DNA from: Proteles cristata cristata
Taxonomy: Eukaryota; Chordata; Mammalia; Carnivora; Hyaenidae
Reading direction: 5' to 3'
Length of the DNA stretch: 64,000 bases
NCBI GenBank assembly: GCA_017311185.1
Contig: JAESUZ010003530.1
Coordinates: forward strand, 310,001-374,000
Shown: one piece after another, positions 1 through 12,193 of the stretch
How positions within the stretch are numbered: the first letter of the stretch is position 1
How the letters are laid out: the number at the start of each line of letters is the position of its first letter
Notes under the pieces: model-generated
What the model saw: only the letters and a program-made list of their open reading frames with translations
Told to the model about the DNA's origin: nothing
Databases searched by the model: none
Program-made: the position numbers and the translations under genes

Positions 1-45
1 GAGCCGAAGTGGGCCACTTAACCAACTGAGCCACCCAGGTGCCCC
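1..45 (-). mobile_element. CAN-SINE, cut by window edge
   Basis: Only the head of a minus-strand feliform SINE is present (aaccaactgagccacccaggtgcccc). Confidence 0.85.
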
Positions 46-234
46 TAGTCTTCCTGCTTATAAAGATTCTTTCTATAGATGTACTCATAGATGTGCAAAA
101 TCACTTATGCAGAAAATTATTCATTATAAAATTGTTGATAATTGCAAAAGACTGAGAACAACCTGAAAGCCTATTAATAGGAATCAGGTAAATTGATTTT
201 CCATGCAGAAGTGTCCTATAGTTGTTTTTTTTTT

Positions 235-479
235 AAAGAATGAAGATGGTGCGTCCGTTGTTAATATGGTGGTAAGCATAGCTGCCTTCTAAACAATAAA
301 GATGGGCAAACCATGAGAGACTCTTGAATGCTGAGAACAAATTGAGGGCTGATGGGGGGTGGGGAAGAGGGGAAGGGGGTGATGGACATGGAGGAGGGCA
401 TTTATGGGGATGAGCACTGGGTGTTATATGGAAACCAACTTGACGATAAGCTATTTAAAAAAACAAAGAATGAAGATGG
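235..479 (+). mobile_element. chimeric retroinsert: tRNA-Gly(UCC) 5' part joined to an L1 3' end
   Basis: Perfect 15-bp direct repeats (aaagaatgaagatgg) at 235-249 and 465-479 flank the insert. From 251 to about 295 it resembles the 5' half of tRNA-Gly(UCC); the stretch gtggtaagcatagctgcctt covers the D-stem to anticodon region, stopping just after the anticodon loop. From about 300 to 464 the sequence is the carnivore L1 3' untranslated end (gcaaaccatgagagactctt through gagcactgggtgttat) and a short A tail. One pair of target duplications around both halves implies a single L1-machinery insertion of a fused cDNA, as known for template-switch chimeras. Confidence 0.7.
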
Positions 480-690
480 GGAGCCTGGGTGACTCAGTTG
501 GTTAAGTATCTGACTTCTTATTTCAGCTCAGGTCATGATCTTACAGTTTGTGAATTTGAGCCCCACATCAGGCTCCACACTGACAATGTGGAGTTTGCTT
601 GGGATTCTCTCCCTTTCCCTCTCCTCTGCCCCTCCCCTGCTCTCTGTCTCTTTCTCAACATAAATAAACTTAAAAAATTAAAAAATGAAG
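480..690 (+). mobile_element. feliform CAN-SINE
   Basis: Full-length diverged copy: head gagcctgggtgactcag, B-box-like gtgaatttgagcccc, CT-rich body and A-rich tail. It starts directly at the end of the preceding L1 chimera's right duplication, and an aatgaaga motif flanks both ends. Confidence 0.9.
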
Positions 691-1414
691 AGCTTTACAT
701 ATTGATATGAGATGATTTCCAAGTTAGATTGTCTAATGCAGAAGAACGAGATTCTGAACAGAATGAATACTATGCTACAATCCTCATACAATATGCTATA
801 TTATTATAACATAAGATAGTTATATGAAAATAGAATGTGTAAAAACAAATGGATAGAATAAGGTCTGCAGTTGAGTCAGCAGCGTTATGCCAATGATACA
901 AATGTCACATTCTTTGGTGCTGAGTGTGTGCTGTGCTTTTACAAGGTGTTATCACTGGGGAAGTTAAGTGAAGTATACCCAGGAACTCTCTGTACCACTT
1001 TTGCAGCTTCGTGTGATTCATAAACTAGTTGAAAATATAAGGTTATTTTTCAAAAGCCTTGATGAACAAAAGTGTGGGTATATGCATTTGCGTGAAAATG
1101 CATAAAATATCTGGAGGGAGAGATACACAACCAACTAAAAATATTGCTTGACTCTAGAAAGGGCAAATAAGTGGCTAGAGAGCTAGGGTAAGACATTTCT
1201 TTGTTTACTCTTTTGTTCTTTATAAATTAAAATATCTTGCTTAAAAGAATAAAAGTTGTATTCTTTTGATTTTGAGCAGAGAAGGGACATGGTGAAAATG
1301 AAGGAAGAAATGCAGAAATCTCAAATGAACATTCGGTTACCCTGGGCTTCTCAGAATGTGATCACCAGCAGTGAGAATACTGTTCCCCTTTAGACTTTAG
1401 AAAAATTATTTTAA
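691..1414. other. no recognised feature
   Basis: AT-rich intergenic DNA; no gene, repeat family or RNA recognised. Confidence 0.6.
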
Positions 1415-1925
1415 AAAGATTGCTTTGGCTGCTTGGGATCCCTGGAGATTCCATGTGAATCTTAGAATGGATTTTTCTGCTTTTGCAAAAAAGTCATGGG
1501 TAGGGATTGCACTGAGTCTATAGAGTACTTTAGGTAGTATTGACATCGTTACACTATTAAATCTTCTGACCCATGAACACAGGGTATCTTTCCATTTATT
1601 TAGGACTTCTTTAATTTCTTTCAGGAATGCTTTGTAATTGCCTACAAGTCTCTCGCCTGCTTGGTTAAGTGGATTCCTAAGTATTTTATTCTTTGTGGTG
1701 CTATTGTAAATGGAATCATTTTCTTAAGTTCTTTTTCAGATTGTTCGTTGTTAGTGCAAGGACACACAACTCACTTGTGTGCGTTGACTTTGCATCCTGC
1801 AACTTTGTTGAATTTGTTTATTAATTCTAGCAGGGTTTCCTTGGTGGACTCCTTGGGGTTTTCTACATATAAGACCATGTTATGTGAAAACAGATAATTT
1901 TATTTCTTTCATTTCAGTAGGTACT
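1415..1925 (-). mobile_element. old L1 ORF2 fragment
   Basis: Antisense L1 ORF2 sequence, recognisable from tagggattgcactgagtct, ggtatctttccatttattta and tggttaagtggattcctaag, in the usual L1 order. Diverged and broken by stops; an open frame within it (1661-1897) is on the opposite strand and meaningless. Confidence 0.85.
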
Positions 1926-2568
1926 ATTTTTATTCTCGCTTTATGAATTAGAAGCTGAGTATATCAGACAAGAATACATCTGCTAAAAGTAACAACATTT
2001 ACTGGGGCTTGACAAATGAATTGTTTATTTCTCTCACTGGGTAAGAAGTCCAAGTTCACAGTCTAAGCAGAAGCTCCATAACACAATTAACTACTAAGCT
2101 CTTTCCGTTTCCATTGCTTCCTTCTTACCGGGCTGTCCTTCCTTCTCAAGCCATAAGATAGTTGGCTGTGTCTCCAAAATTATGTAGGCATCAGGCCGGA
2201 GGAATGAGGAAGAGTTTCTCCTTTGGAGAATCTGTCTCCAAGTTGGCACGGATTCTCCTCCGACCTCACCCATCAGCTGATTAGCCTACACATCAGACGT
2301 TTCAATGACTATTCTTAACCAATCATAATTCATACCCTGTGGCTGGAATATGATGCAGGGCTACCTGAGGTCAGGTGAGGTGGTGGCAGTGTCTGAACAG
2401 CTCTGTGTTCTGTTAGCAGGGAGGGAGGAAGAGACGGCTGTTGACAGCCAATGGAATTAGTGGAACTGAGGCACAGAGAGGCCAACTGGCAGAGATAAGA
2501 CTCCAATCCTCGTAGCCTGCTCTCCTAACCAGAGTAACTGAGAAATAGCAGGTCCAGCGGCCAATAAG
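1926..2568. other. no recognised gene
   Basis: Intergenic. Part (about 1990-2350) reads like an old interspersed repeat, but I cannot name its family. Confidence 0.5.
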
Positions 2569-2850
2569 CCAAACTGAGTTACTGTTTTGGGGTTTTGTTT
2601 TTTTTGTTTTTTTTGTTTTAATGTTTATTTATTTCTTAGAGAGAGGGAGAGAGGGAGACAGTGTGAGCAGGGGAGGGTCAGAGAGAGAGGGAGACACAGA
2701 ATCTGAAACAAGCTCCAGGCCCTGAGTTAGCTGTGAGCACAGAGCCCGACGCGGGGCTTGAACCCACGAACCGCGAGATCATGACCTGAGCCAATGTTGG
2801 CCGCTTAACCAACTGAGCCACGCAGGCACCCCCAAACTGAGTTACTGTTT
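2569..2850 (-). mobile_element. CAN-SINE with 19-bp target duplication
   Basis: SINE at 2588-2831 bounded by perfect 19-bp repeats (ccaaactgagttactgttt) at 2569-2587 and 2832-2850, which indicates a fairly recent insertion. Confidence 0.95.
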
Positions 2851-3559
2851 GAGCAGGCATTGTTATTTTAGAATACTGATGGAAATGAGAATATAAAGAG
2901 GGAGAGACGCCAGAATCTCTTGAAGGGCTTTGTCTGAACTTCAGCTCTTCCCATACATCCTGCTGGGACCTCCAAGGACATGTGACCCACGGCCAAGGCC
3001 AACCTGCGTTGGAATCCATGTGTTTGTGAGACACTGTTCCTCATGGCTTTGTTGAATTAGGGGGAAAGATCAAGAACCACTGTGATAAGGAATATCAAAA
3101 CTGTACATACATTCAGTTTTATGCCTTTTAATGGATTTGGGGGGACTTGCTTTTGTTTTTTCACTTCATGTTCCAATGATACTGCCTTTACAGAATTCTG
3201 AATCCTTGTTGAATTAAGTGAGAAGGGGATTTGTTCCTACTGAGGCAAAGGTACTGAGAAAGACACTTTAAAAAAGCAAATGTCTGAATATTAACCACTT
3301 TAAGTTATTTTGTGGAAAAAGACAAAGAATAAAACAATAAATCTGTTTTTGTACCTCAGATTAAGTTGTGATTTAGTCCATGTAATTCAATTGCATAAAT
3401 ATTTACTATGAGCTGCATCTAGGACACTATACTGTGTATAAAAATGAGTACTTCTATAAGAACAACAACTTCAGGGAAGTCTGAAAACCCCTAAAATGTA
3501 TTGCAAAACTTCAAGATACTTACTTAAATGATATATATATTTACAAACAGGCCTTTTAA
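2851..3559. other. no recognised feature
   Basis: AT-rich intergenic DNA; nothing recognised. Confidence 0.55.
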
Positions 3560-4509
3560 ACCTTCAGTAGATTCTTAAGGAACTCACCAAACTACACGCC
3601 CGAAAAACCAACAACCCAGTGAAGAAATGGGCAAAAGATATGAACAGACACTTCTCCAAAGAGGACATCCAGATGGCCAACAGACACATGAAACGATGCT
3701 CAGCATCCCTCCTCATCAGGGAAATACAAATCAAAACCACACTGAGATACCACCTCACGCCAGTCAGAGTGGCTAAAATGAGCCAATCAGAGAACTCTAG
3801 ATGCTGGCGAGGATGTGGAGAAACGGGCACCCTCCTACACTGTTGGTGGGAATGTAAACTGGTACAGCCCCTCTGGAAAACAGTGTGGAGGTTCCTCAGG
3901 AAACTAACAATAGAACTCCCCTATGACCCAGCAATAGCACTGCTAGGAATTTACCCAAGGGATACAGAATGCTGATGCATAGGAGCACATGTACCCCAAT
4001 GTTCATAGCAGCACTCTCCACAATAGCCAAAACCTGGAAAGAGCCTAAGTGTCCATCAACAGATGAATGGATCAAGAAGATGTGGTTTATCTATACCATG
4101 GAATACTACATGGCAATGAGAAAGAATGAAATCTGGCCATGTGTAGCAACATGGATGGACCTTGAGGGTGTTATGCTGAGCGAAATAAGTCAGGCAGAGA
4201 AGGATAAATATCATATGTGTGCACGTATAGGAGGATTAGGAGGAACTTGACAGAGGAACAAGGGGGAGAAGAAGGGCGGAAATGGTGGGGGAAAGGGAGA
4301 GAGGCAAACCATGAGAGACTCTTGAATGCTGACAAAAACTGAGGACTGATGGATGTGGGGAGGAGGGGGGATGGGCATGGAGGAGGACACTTGTGGGGAT
4401 GAGCACTGAGTGTTATGTGGAAACTAATTTGACAATAAACTATTTGTAATAAAAAATAAATAAAAAGACAAGATAGAACAAAAAAAAAAAAACACCTTCA
4501 GTAGATTCT
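3560..4509 (+). mobile_element. young 5'-truncated L1 (ORF2 C-terminus plus 3' UTR)
   Basis: Insert 3576-4493 flanked by perfect 16-bp duplications (accttcagtagattct) at 3560-3575 and 4494-4509. It encodes the C-terminal part of ORF2 (frames 3619-3975 and 3969-4250, split by one frameshift), with the cysteine-rich end visible as [22 protein letters not shown] 3' UTR with a G-rich tract (about 4255-4385), AATAAA-type signals and an A tail follow. It cannot move by itself. Confidence 0.96.
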
Positions 4510-4922
4510 CAAGTGTATCAACGTGTGCTCATGACACAAAATGATGACCCACTGATGAGAGTGGCCCATGCCCATAGGTGGCGGGGGGGGGGAGGGGGGC
4601 AGGGGGGAAGCACAGTGATTTTTAGGCAGCAACACAATGCATCTCAAGGAAGATTTGCTTCCAGGAAGAACTTCCTCAGAGATGAAGGGAAGTTCCTGCT
4701 GGTGGACAGAAAAGAGAAGATGGTTCAGCCCTCACCCCGCATCCGGGAAAAGATTGGCAAGAGTTGTGGTCACACAAGTCACAAGTTAGCTCTGCCAGTC
4801 AGAACAGACACACAGGGTGGGTGAAAAAGGAAGGCTACATAGAGTTGGTGGCTCCTGTGGTAGCAGGATCAATAAATACCCATCCTGGGGAGAACAAAAA
4901 TTCCAATTCCTACTTGCCACAC
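4510..4922. other. unique sequence with short poly-G tract
   Basis: A G-run (about 4580-4609) interrupts otherwise unremarkable sequence. A 103-codon frame (4513-4824) crosses it, with glycine repeats and no family resemblance; I do not call it a gene. Confidence 0.5.
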
Positions 4923-5166
4923 AGATGGGGGCATTTTTTTAATGTTTTATTTATTTCTGAGAGAGAGAGAGAGAGACGGCGTGAGCAGGGGAGGGTCAGA
5001 GAGAGAGGGAGACACAGACTCTGAAACAGGCTCCAGGCTCTGAGCTGGCAGTCAGCACAGAGCCCGACGCAGGGCCTGAACCCTGGAACCATGAGATCAT
5101 GACCTGAGCAGAAGTCGAATGCTTAATCGACTGAGCCACAGCAGGCGTCCCAAATGGGGACACTTT
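4923..5166 (-). mobile_element. CAN-SINE
   Basis: Minus-strand copy of the subfamily with a gagctggcagtcagcacaga body. Imperfect flanking repeats (atgggggcattt and atggggacactt). Confidence 0.92.
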
Positions 5167-5544
5167 AGGTGCTTGGTGAGCACTGACTGACTCAGAATCT
5201 GAGCCCATCGTTTGTAAAGCTGGCCAAGCGTACCCTTGGCATTCATGTCTCTGGGGTCTGGTTAGCTTGCAGCTTGGGGAGATACATACACAGAAAGTCA
5301 AATTACTGTATTACAATAATGGCTCTATCTCCCTGATGAGCGGAGAGAAGAGATAAAATAAGCATGCAGAGAAATCTGGGGCAGAAGGCTCAGGTGTTGA
5401 TGCACTTAGCTTTGTGAGCGAAGCAAGGACTTGCACTGAACGAAGCAGATTTTGGAAACTATTCCGTAACCAGAGGCAGCCGTGAAGGAAGAAGGCGAGC
5501 AGCAGCCGAGTTCCGCAGTTCAGGCGGCAGAGCGTGGAATCCCC
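5167..5544. other. no recognised feature
   Basis: Intergenic; nothing recognised. Confidence 0.5.
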
Positions 5545-5760
5545 CGCAGGTACCCTGGGGCAAGACTGCCGAGTTCCAGTCCTGACTCCGCCACCTACTG
5601 GCAGTTCGACCCTACGCAAGATATTTAACGGCTCGGAACCTCAGTTACTCGCTTGTAAAATGAGGATCCAACAGGATTTAGCTCACAGAATTGTTGTGAT
5701 GGTTAAATGTGTTAATTACTGAAAAGAGCTGAGACATGTCCAACGTATAGTAAAAGTTGA
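5545..5760 (+). repeat. MIR
   Basis: Shows the MIR order: cctgactccgccacctactgg, cctcagttactcgcttgtaaaatgagga (given in two parts in the DNA), then ttgttgtgatggttaaatg. Ancient and diverged. Confidence 0.75.
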
Positions 5761-6330
5761 AAACCATTGAGTCAGGGATGAGAGCCGCCAGAAGGTCAAG
5801 GAGGCAAGCAGATTCCGGGATCTGGTGAATCATAGGGCTCAAGGGAGAATGGGAAGAAAATACAATAAAGCCACGAGGGGGAAGACAGGCTTGAAGGGTA
5901 GGGAGGAGCAAAGAGAGGAAGATGAAAGGAATATAAGGAAGAGCTGATAGGGAAGGGCTGATATGATGCTTCGGGAAGAAAGAAATTTCAGAATTTTAAT
6001 TTCTAGAGATGAAATGGCAGGCCCCAAGGTGTGATGGGGGCTGGTGGGGGCAAGTAGAGGTGGCCAAATGGATTGGAGAGAGCTATTACTGGAGCAGAAT
6101 TTCTGGGGGTCCAGCTTCTGGGAGGACGGGGATGATAGGAGGCTCACCTAAGGGATGTTGAAGGTCCTGGAGACAGTGAAGGTAGGAAAACAAAAAGTCA
6201 GATGCCAAGGTTCTGTGGTCCAGCTTGCGTTCCCCGCCCCTGCCCCCCTGCATCCACCCACCCCCATACACCCTCTGTCCTTCTCCCATTTCTCAGGCAT
6301 CTGAGCATCACCTGTGTGATATGTTCAGAG
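5761..6330. other. no recognised feature
   Basis: Purine-rich intergenic DNA (5800-6190); nothing recognised. Open frames on the minus strand here are low-complexity (S/P/L-rich). Confidence 0.5.
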
Positions 6331-6495
6331 GGTGGGGCTTTGGAGTCAGACTCCATCAGTCCTGACTCTGCCCACCATTTCCTTGCGCCTAATGTTAAAT
6401 TGTTCACATCCCTATTTTCTCACTTCTGCAATGGGTTTTGGAATATCTGCCTCGCAGCGTGAAAGGAATGAAATGAAATATGGTGTGGGAAGCAC
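6331..6495 (+). repeat. MIR
   Basis: Contains cagtcctgactctgcccacc, a cttctgcaatggg block and an atctgcctcgcagcgtgaaa block in MIR order. Confidence 0.75.
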
Positions 6496-7188
6496 TTAGC
6501 ACATACTTAGTGCTGAGAAAGTCGCCTGTAGCATCCGGACACTGGTCCCCTGCACTTGGCCAGACCACGTGCTTCTCCTGTGGAACACAATCTCACAGCA
6601 CGCTGACCTGGACAAGGCCACTCAGAGACCACGATAAAGTGAGACAAAACAAGGTTTCTGCGCAGCCCACAAAGTACCCAACACCCCCCTCTGTCTGCTA
6701 AAGTGAGTGACCACAGCTCCTTTACCTGGTACAGCTTCCCCCCGCCCCCCAACTCTAGTCTGCCCTCCGTAGAGGTAAGATTTCTTGAAATGTCCAATCT
6801 TAGAATTGCCCTTGCTTTCTGATGGTACCCAGTCTAGAGTGAGCCTTTGCTTCATTAGACCCTCCCCCAAATTACCCAACTAATGCACCAATCCTGTAAG
6901 TTTTTTCTAACCCCCGCTTACTGAGATGCTGCACGGTCATGGTGGTGTGTGATCTCCGTGGCTACAGTGAGTAATAAGCCCAACCTGCTCAACCACAGGG
7001 TATGTCCCTGGGGTCTGAACAAGTTCCTTTGGCTGAAGGACACTGACCGTGCTCAGTTAATGATGGTTATTATTTGGGGAGTTAGAGTCTTTTTCTCTAT
7101 AGGTGTTGGAATACATTCACAAAATATAAACATTGTATTTTTCATTGGTGTTAAGTTGGAAAGTCTAAGATAATCCTAGCTCGGTGGT
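6496..7188. other. no recognised feature
   Basis: Intergenic; nothing recognised. Confidence 0.55.
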
Positions 7189-7444
7189 TCTGAAAGGCTG
7201 TGGTTTTATGTATTTTAAGTTTCCTCATTCATTTTGAGAGGGAGCGAGAGCATGAGCAGAGAAGGGGCACAGAGAGAAAGAGAGAGAGAGGGAAAAAGAG
7301 AATACCAAGAGGCTCTTGTCATCAACAAGGAGCCAACCCGGGGCTTAATCTCACGAACCATGAGATCATGAGCAGAGCCAAAATCAAAAGTTGGATCCTT
7401 AACCGACTGAACCACCCAGGTACTCCTGAAAGTCTGTGCTTTTA
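7189..7444 (-). mobile_element. CAN-SINE
   Basis: SINE at about 7209-7426 with imperfect flanking repeats (ctgaaaggctgtggtttta and ctgaaagtctgtgctttta), so moderately old. Confidence 0.9.
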
Positions 7445-9378
7445 AATTTGGCACTCCCCGAATGAATGGGACTGATTAACTTATTCTATATTATTTCATT
7501 TACAAGTATAAAAAGAACAAGCGTCTCATTGATATGCCCATGGACAGCACTGTTTTTATATTTTTCTATAATAAAAATAAGTTTCAGAAGAACGGTCAAA
7601 GCCATATGTTCTCCATTAAACTCATGACATTGTGGGTTAGTTTCATGAAAATAAGTTTTGGTGGTATTTTTAATCTCTTCTGGAATCACTGAGTGCTAGC
7701 TAAAAAGGAATCTCGAGGTATTTAGACTACTTTTCTCTTTATCTAGAATTCCTGCACAGCAAGTGCCAGGTTATTATTTGGCCCATAATCACTCAGCCTT
7801 TGTTAGTTCAGGGTGTCCCAGATTTGAAACAATACAAAGATTTCGCCTTGTTTATTGCAAAGCCCCATTCTTGATGTGAGTACAGTGAGGCCCCATAGGA
7901 GTATAGGGACATGTTGTCCCTTGGAGCAGCGAGGGAACCAATGACCTTGGCATTCAGAAGGGACATCAGAAATGACAGTTGATGAATGGCTACCACTCCC
8001 ACTTTATTTTTCCTCTCATCATATCCACCAGAAGATGGTTATGGTTCCTTTTAATTATAAAATTCCAGCAGCCTAATATTTTAGTGTAAGAGCCTTGCTC
8101 TAACTGGCTGCCATTTTTATTTTCTTCACCCTACGGCAGGAAATAAATTCAGCCTGCATTTTCCTGAGCACCTACTATTTTCAAGGCATAGTTTTAGGCA
8201 CTGTGGATACTATAAAGATGAAAAAGACGCACAAAGTTGAAAAAGACGCACCTTCGGTCCAAAAGAGCCAGACAGCGTGATCCAAGGATACAAATGAACA
8301 CGTTCACACAGAATGTAAAAAATGCGTTGTGAACTTCTTTAAGGAGGTCTCTGGTTAGAAAGAACTTGACGGAGAGCAGCTGCCCTTTAAGAGTTGCCAG
8401 ATCCTTTTAAAAATGGAAACAGCATATCATCTTGGTGCAGAGTTTCTCTGTTCTGGGAAGAAATACGGAGGCGGCTTCTCTCGGTGGTGTAAACGGGAGG
8501 AAGGTGGGTACCTATTGCCCTGAGGGAGCTTGGAACAGGACTCTGGTCTGACACAGGCTGTTTGTTGGAGGATCAGAAATATTAAAAGCTGTTAAAGAAT
8601 ACTTTTTTAAGGAAGGTAAAATCGCAACTCTCATATAAATGTAAAATGAACATTTGTTAAAAAGAATTTTATTTAACTCATTAATTAATTAGGGAGCCAG
8701 AAGAGGTTGCAATCTGTTCGAAACAGAATTCAAAGCTCCCACACTTGCATAGATCGCATGTAAGTGCTAAAAGGAATTACAAATAAATGCAAAACTGGCT
8801 TCTCCTGGTGAAGTGAGGGGAACACTTGTCTTTACAACAGACAATTTACATACATTGCTAGCAGTTGTTGACAAACTACAGCGTTATGAAATCCCACAAC
8901 GACAATAAAAGGCACAGATCTCCCACAGAATCAGAGTCCAGAACAAGCCAGCTAGATAGCACTTTGTTTTTTCATTAAAGACACTCAGTAATCTTTTGCT
9001 TCATTTTGAAGTCTTTGACAATTTTTCCTGCAAACCTCTCCGAACACAGATTGTTCTAACATCCAGCTGAGAGAGAGGCAGCAGAGAGGCTTGAATGAAT
9101 CCTGCAGGAGGAAGGGGAGACCCAGGCTCAACACCAGCGTCTCGGGGGCTCGTCCCAGAATGTGGGCAAGGCAGTCCCTCCACTCCGGAGCCCCTGCCAA
9201 GGCGCCCCTGTTGCAGGAGGCATGACAGAGCATGTGAGGGTCAATCCAGGACCAGGAATGTAGGAGGTCATGATAGAAACCTATGCCTGTACCTGGGCCA
9301 ACAAGGGCATCCTGAAGAAGAGGACCAGGATCCGGTGACTATACCAGGTGGGTCATAAGTGAATGCACTGGGAGTATT
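7445..9378. other. mostly unique intergenic DNA with one old repeat piece
   Basis: About 8150-8215 (cctgagcacctactattttc, ggcactgtggatactataaa) is an L2 3' end on the minus strand. The rest shows no gene or repeat that I recognise. Confidence 0.55.
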
Positions 9379-9849
9379 GAAAAGTGGACCCCTTTCAGAG
9401 CCTAAGTGTCCATCAACAGATGAATGGATCAAGAAGATGTGGTTTATCTATACCATGGAATACTACATGGCAATGAGAAACAATGAAATCTGGCCATGTG
9501 TAGCACCATGGATGGACCTTGAGGGTGTTATGCTGAGCGAAATAAGTCAGGCAGAGAAGGACAAATATCCTATGTTTGCACGTATAGGAGGATTAGGAGG
9601 AACTTAACTGAGGAACAAGGGGGAGAAGAAGGGCGGAAATGGTGGGGGAAAGGGAGAGAGGCAAACCATGAGAGACTCTTGAATGCTGACAAAAACTGAG
9701 GACTGATGGATGTGGGGGGGAGGAGGGATGGGCATAGAGGAGGACACTTATGGGGATGAGCACTGAGTGTTATGTGGAAACTAATTTGACAATAAACTAT
9801 TTGTAAAATAAAAAAAATAAAAAATAAAAAGAAAGAAAAGTGGACCCCT
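9379..9849 (+). mobile_element. young 5'-truncated L1 3' end
   Basis: Insert 9394-9834 between perfect 15-bp duplications (gaaaagtggacccct) at 9379-9393 and 9835-9849. Holds the last part of ORF2 (MWFIYTMEYYMAMR... to ARIGGLGGT) and the 3' UTR. Nearly identical to the 3' part of the 3560 element. Confidence 0.96.
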
Positions 9850-10277
9850 AATAGACTTCTTCTGGTTCTTGCAGCAACCTGAGGCATTTGGGAGTAGTCC
9901 CCTGTAGTCTCAATATTTCAGAGGAGGGAGAACTCTGAGAAACCTCAATGTTTAAAGAACAAATAGAGAACAGAGGTTGGCAATTTCTTAGATTTCAGGT
10001 TTTTTTCTTAGTTTCAGGTGAGTGATGGTTATAGATGCCAGATTGTAAACAGCTGAGAGGTAACTGGGAGATTAAAACGTGATGGGAATGAGAATAGGTA
10101 CTATAAGTATAGGAAATATAGAAAGGTTTGAATAATCAGCAGATGCCATTTTCTATCTACTAGAGAAATTGAGACTGGTTATTGTATAGTTAATTTTAAA
10201 AAACTAGCTAGAGCATGGACTCATAAAAAATTCATACATACCTTAGACATTATTTACATTTAAAATTTAAAACATGT
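9850..10277. other. no recognised feature
   Basis: AT-rich intergenic DNA; nothing recognised. Confidence 0.55.
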
Positions 10278-10420
10278 ATCGGAGCACCTGGGTGGCTCAG
10301 TCGGCTAAGAGTCTGGCTCTTGATCTCAGTTCAGGTCTTGATCTCAGGGTTGTGAGTTCAAGCCCCACATTAGGCTCCACACTGGGCGTGGTGCCTACTT
10401 AAAAATAAAATAAAATTTGC
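10278..10420 (+). mobile_element. older CAN-SINE subfamily without CT body
   Basis: Starts gagcacctgggtggctcag, passes gttcaagccccacattaggc, and goes straight to a cttaaaaataaaataaaat tail at about 140 bp, lacking the CT-rich body of the feliform type. This is the general carnivore form. Confidence 0.88.
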
Positions 10421-10906
10421 AATGTATAATTGTATGTGTAGTCAGTCACCAATCAATTGATATACTACTGCCAGACTTTTACTTGAGTCTAGGTCTGTGA
10501 TTAGAGCTCTGTATCATGTTTTTAGAATAAACCACACTCATAAACCATTTTGTAGGTAGAATCCTTCTGGAGCTTTACTATTTTCCTCAATCTTTTATGA
10601 CACAGCCGTGCTTATATCTTGCTTCATAGCAATTCTTTTTAGCAATCCCTTTTAACCAAGTCTTTCCAAAATGTCCACAAAGCATCCAAAAGAGGTTTCA
10701 CAGAAACAATTCTCCTATCACATTTACATGACCTTGATTTAATGTAATTAGTATGTAATCATAACAAGCACAACTGCAGTAAACAGGTGTTGAGGCAATT
10801 GCAACCCAGAAGGTGAGAACAGAAGAACCCAGATACTTAGCATATCATGGACATGCTGTGGGTGTCTATCTGTATGTTTTAAGAGAAAATGAGGAATGGA
10901 GTTCAG
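10421..10906. other. no recognised feature
   Basis: Intergenic; nothing recognised. Confidence 0.55.
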
Positions 10907-11139
10907 GGGCACCTGAGTGGCTCATTCAGTTGAGTGTCTGGCTCTTGATTTTAGCTCAGGTCGTGATGATCTCACGGTTTTGTGGGTTCAAACCCTACAT
11001 TAGGCTCTGCACTGACACTGTGGAGTCTGCTTGGGATTCTTTCCATCTCTCTCTGCCTCTCCCCAGTTGCATGTGTGTTCATGCACACACACTCTCTCTT
11101 TCAAGAATGAATAAATGAACCTAAAAAAAAAAAAAAAAA
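10907..11139 (+). mobile_element. feliform CAN-SINE
   Basis: Full-length with an 18-A tail. A weak flanking repeat (ggaatggagttc and gaatgggcttt). Confidence 0.92.
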
Positions 11140-11250
11140 GAATGGGCTTTAATCAGATGGATGGGTTAAATAGACAATAGTTAATGAAACTTCTACGAAA
11201 TATAACACTGATTATATTCTGACTAGGTCCAAGCATTCATGTCTTGCTTT

Positions 11251-11405
11251 AGCCTTATCTCATTTACTCTTCTCAGCAACCAATGAAATGAATGCCACTA
11301 TTATCTTTATTTTAGAAAAGAGAACATTAAAATACAAAGAAGTTAAGTCATTTGTCCAAGGATTCACCAGTTAGGAAGTGACAGTAACAGAATTTAAACA
11401 CAAAA
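11251..11405 (-). repeat. MIR
   Basis: MIR in reverse orientation: ttatctcatttactcttctc, then a tagaaaagagaac block, then gttaagtcatttgtccaagg. Confidence 0.75.
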
Positions 11406-11590
11406 TGTCTTATTTCAAAGCTGATGTTTTTGACGGCTTCTTTGCAATATTTACTTTTAAGAATTTTTGGAGTGAACCAGAGGAGAAAGGAGGGGGTAAC
11501 TTCAGGGCTGTAATATATATCAATTTTTTTCCTCTTTGAGAATAGCATCCTGATTTTCCTTTGGGATAACACCCCTTCTTTGCACTCCCA

Positions 11591-12180
11591 TTCATGAATG
11601 TCAGATGGAATTCACTTTCTCACCCTAGCTCCATGAGTGAACCTATGACCTAGAAATGTCTGATGAGAGTACTTTGTCCTGCTAACCACAGAGATTGGTT
11701 GAGAGATGGGCACAGGACTCAAGTCAGGCTAATGAGAGTCATGCCTACAATTGTTCCTAGTAATATTGGAAGAGTATTTTTCTTATATATATATATATAT
11801 ATTTACTTTCAGGGGGAGGGGCAGAGAGAGAGAGAGAGATACAGAATTAGAAGCAGGCTCCAGACTCTGAACTGTTGGCACAGAGCCCTATGCAGGGCTT
11901 GAACTCATGAGCTGTGAGATCATGACCTGAACTGAAGCCAGACACTGAACCTACTGAGCCACCCAGGTGCCCCTGGAAGAGTGTTTTTCCACCCCTTAAT
12001 CCTCTACCCCCAGGATCACTAATGAAGGGCTGTGGAAGCAGCAGGCACCATTGCTATTGGCAAAATCCTGTCTGAACATGAAGTCAAAGGAAGCAGAATC
12101 TACAGATGGAAAAAAGGGACCAGTAACTAATCAGTCTTTGAGTTTCTGGATTCAGCCATACCTGCATTCTACAAGATCAG
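11591..12180 (+). repeat. old interspersed repeat split by a SINE
   Basis: The two halves (11591-11766 and 11990-12180) resemble a common mammalian repeat whose 3' end in other copies reads ...agagtcctgactaatacag, but I am unsure of its family name. Kin sequences lie at about 33511, 40021 and 45820. Confidence 0.45.
11767..11989 (-). mobile_element. CAN-SINE with (TA)n tail
   Basis: Insert 11783-11973 with 16-bp flanking repeats (tggaagagtatttttc / tggaagagtgtttttc, one mismatch). Its tail has become a TA microsatellite (11785-11802). Confidence 0.93.
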
Positions 12181-12193
12181 TTCCCAATGATGT

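Noticed and set aside
3619..4250. Two protein frames of 118 and 93 codons
   Set aside because: They are the broken C-terminus of L1 ORF2 in a 5'-truncated element, not an independent gene. The same holds for 9359-9607 and 12496-13119.
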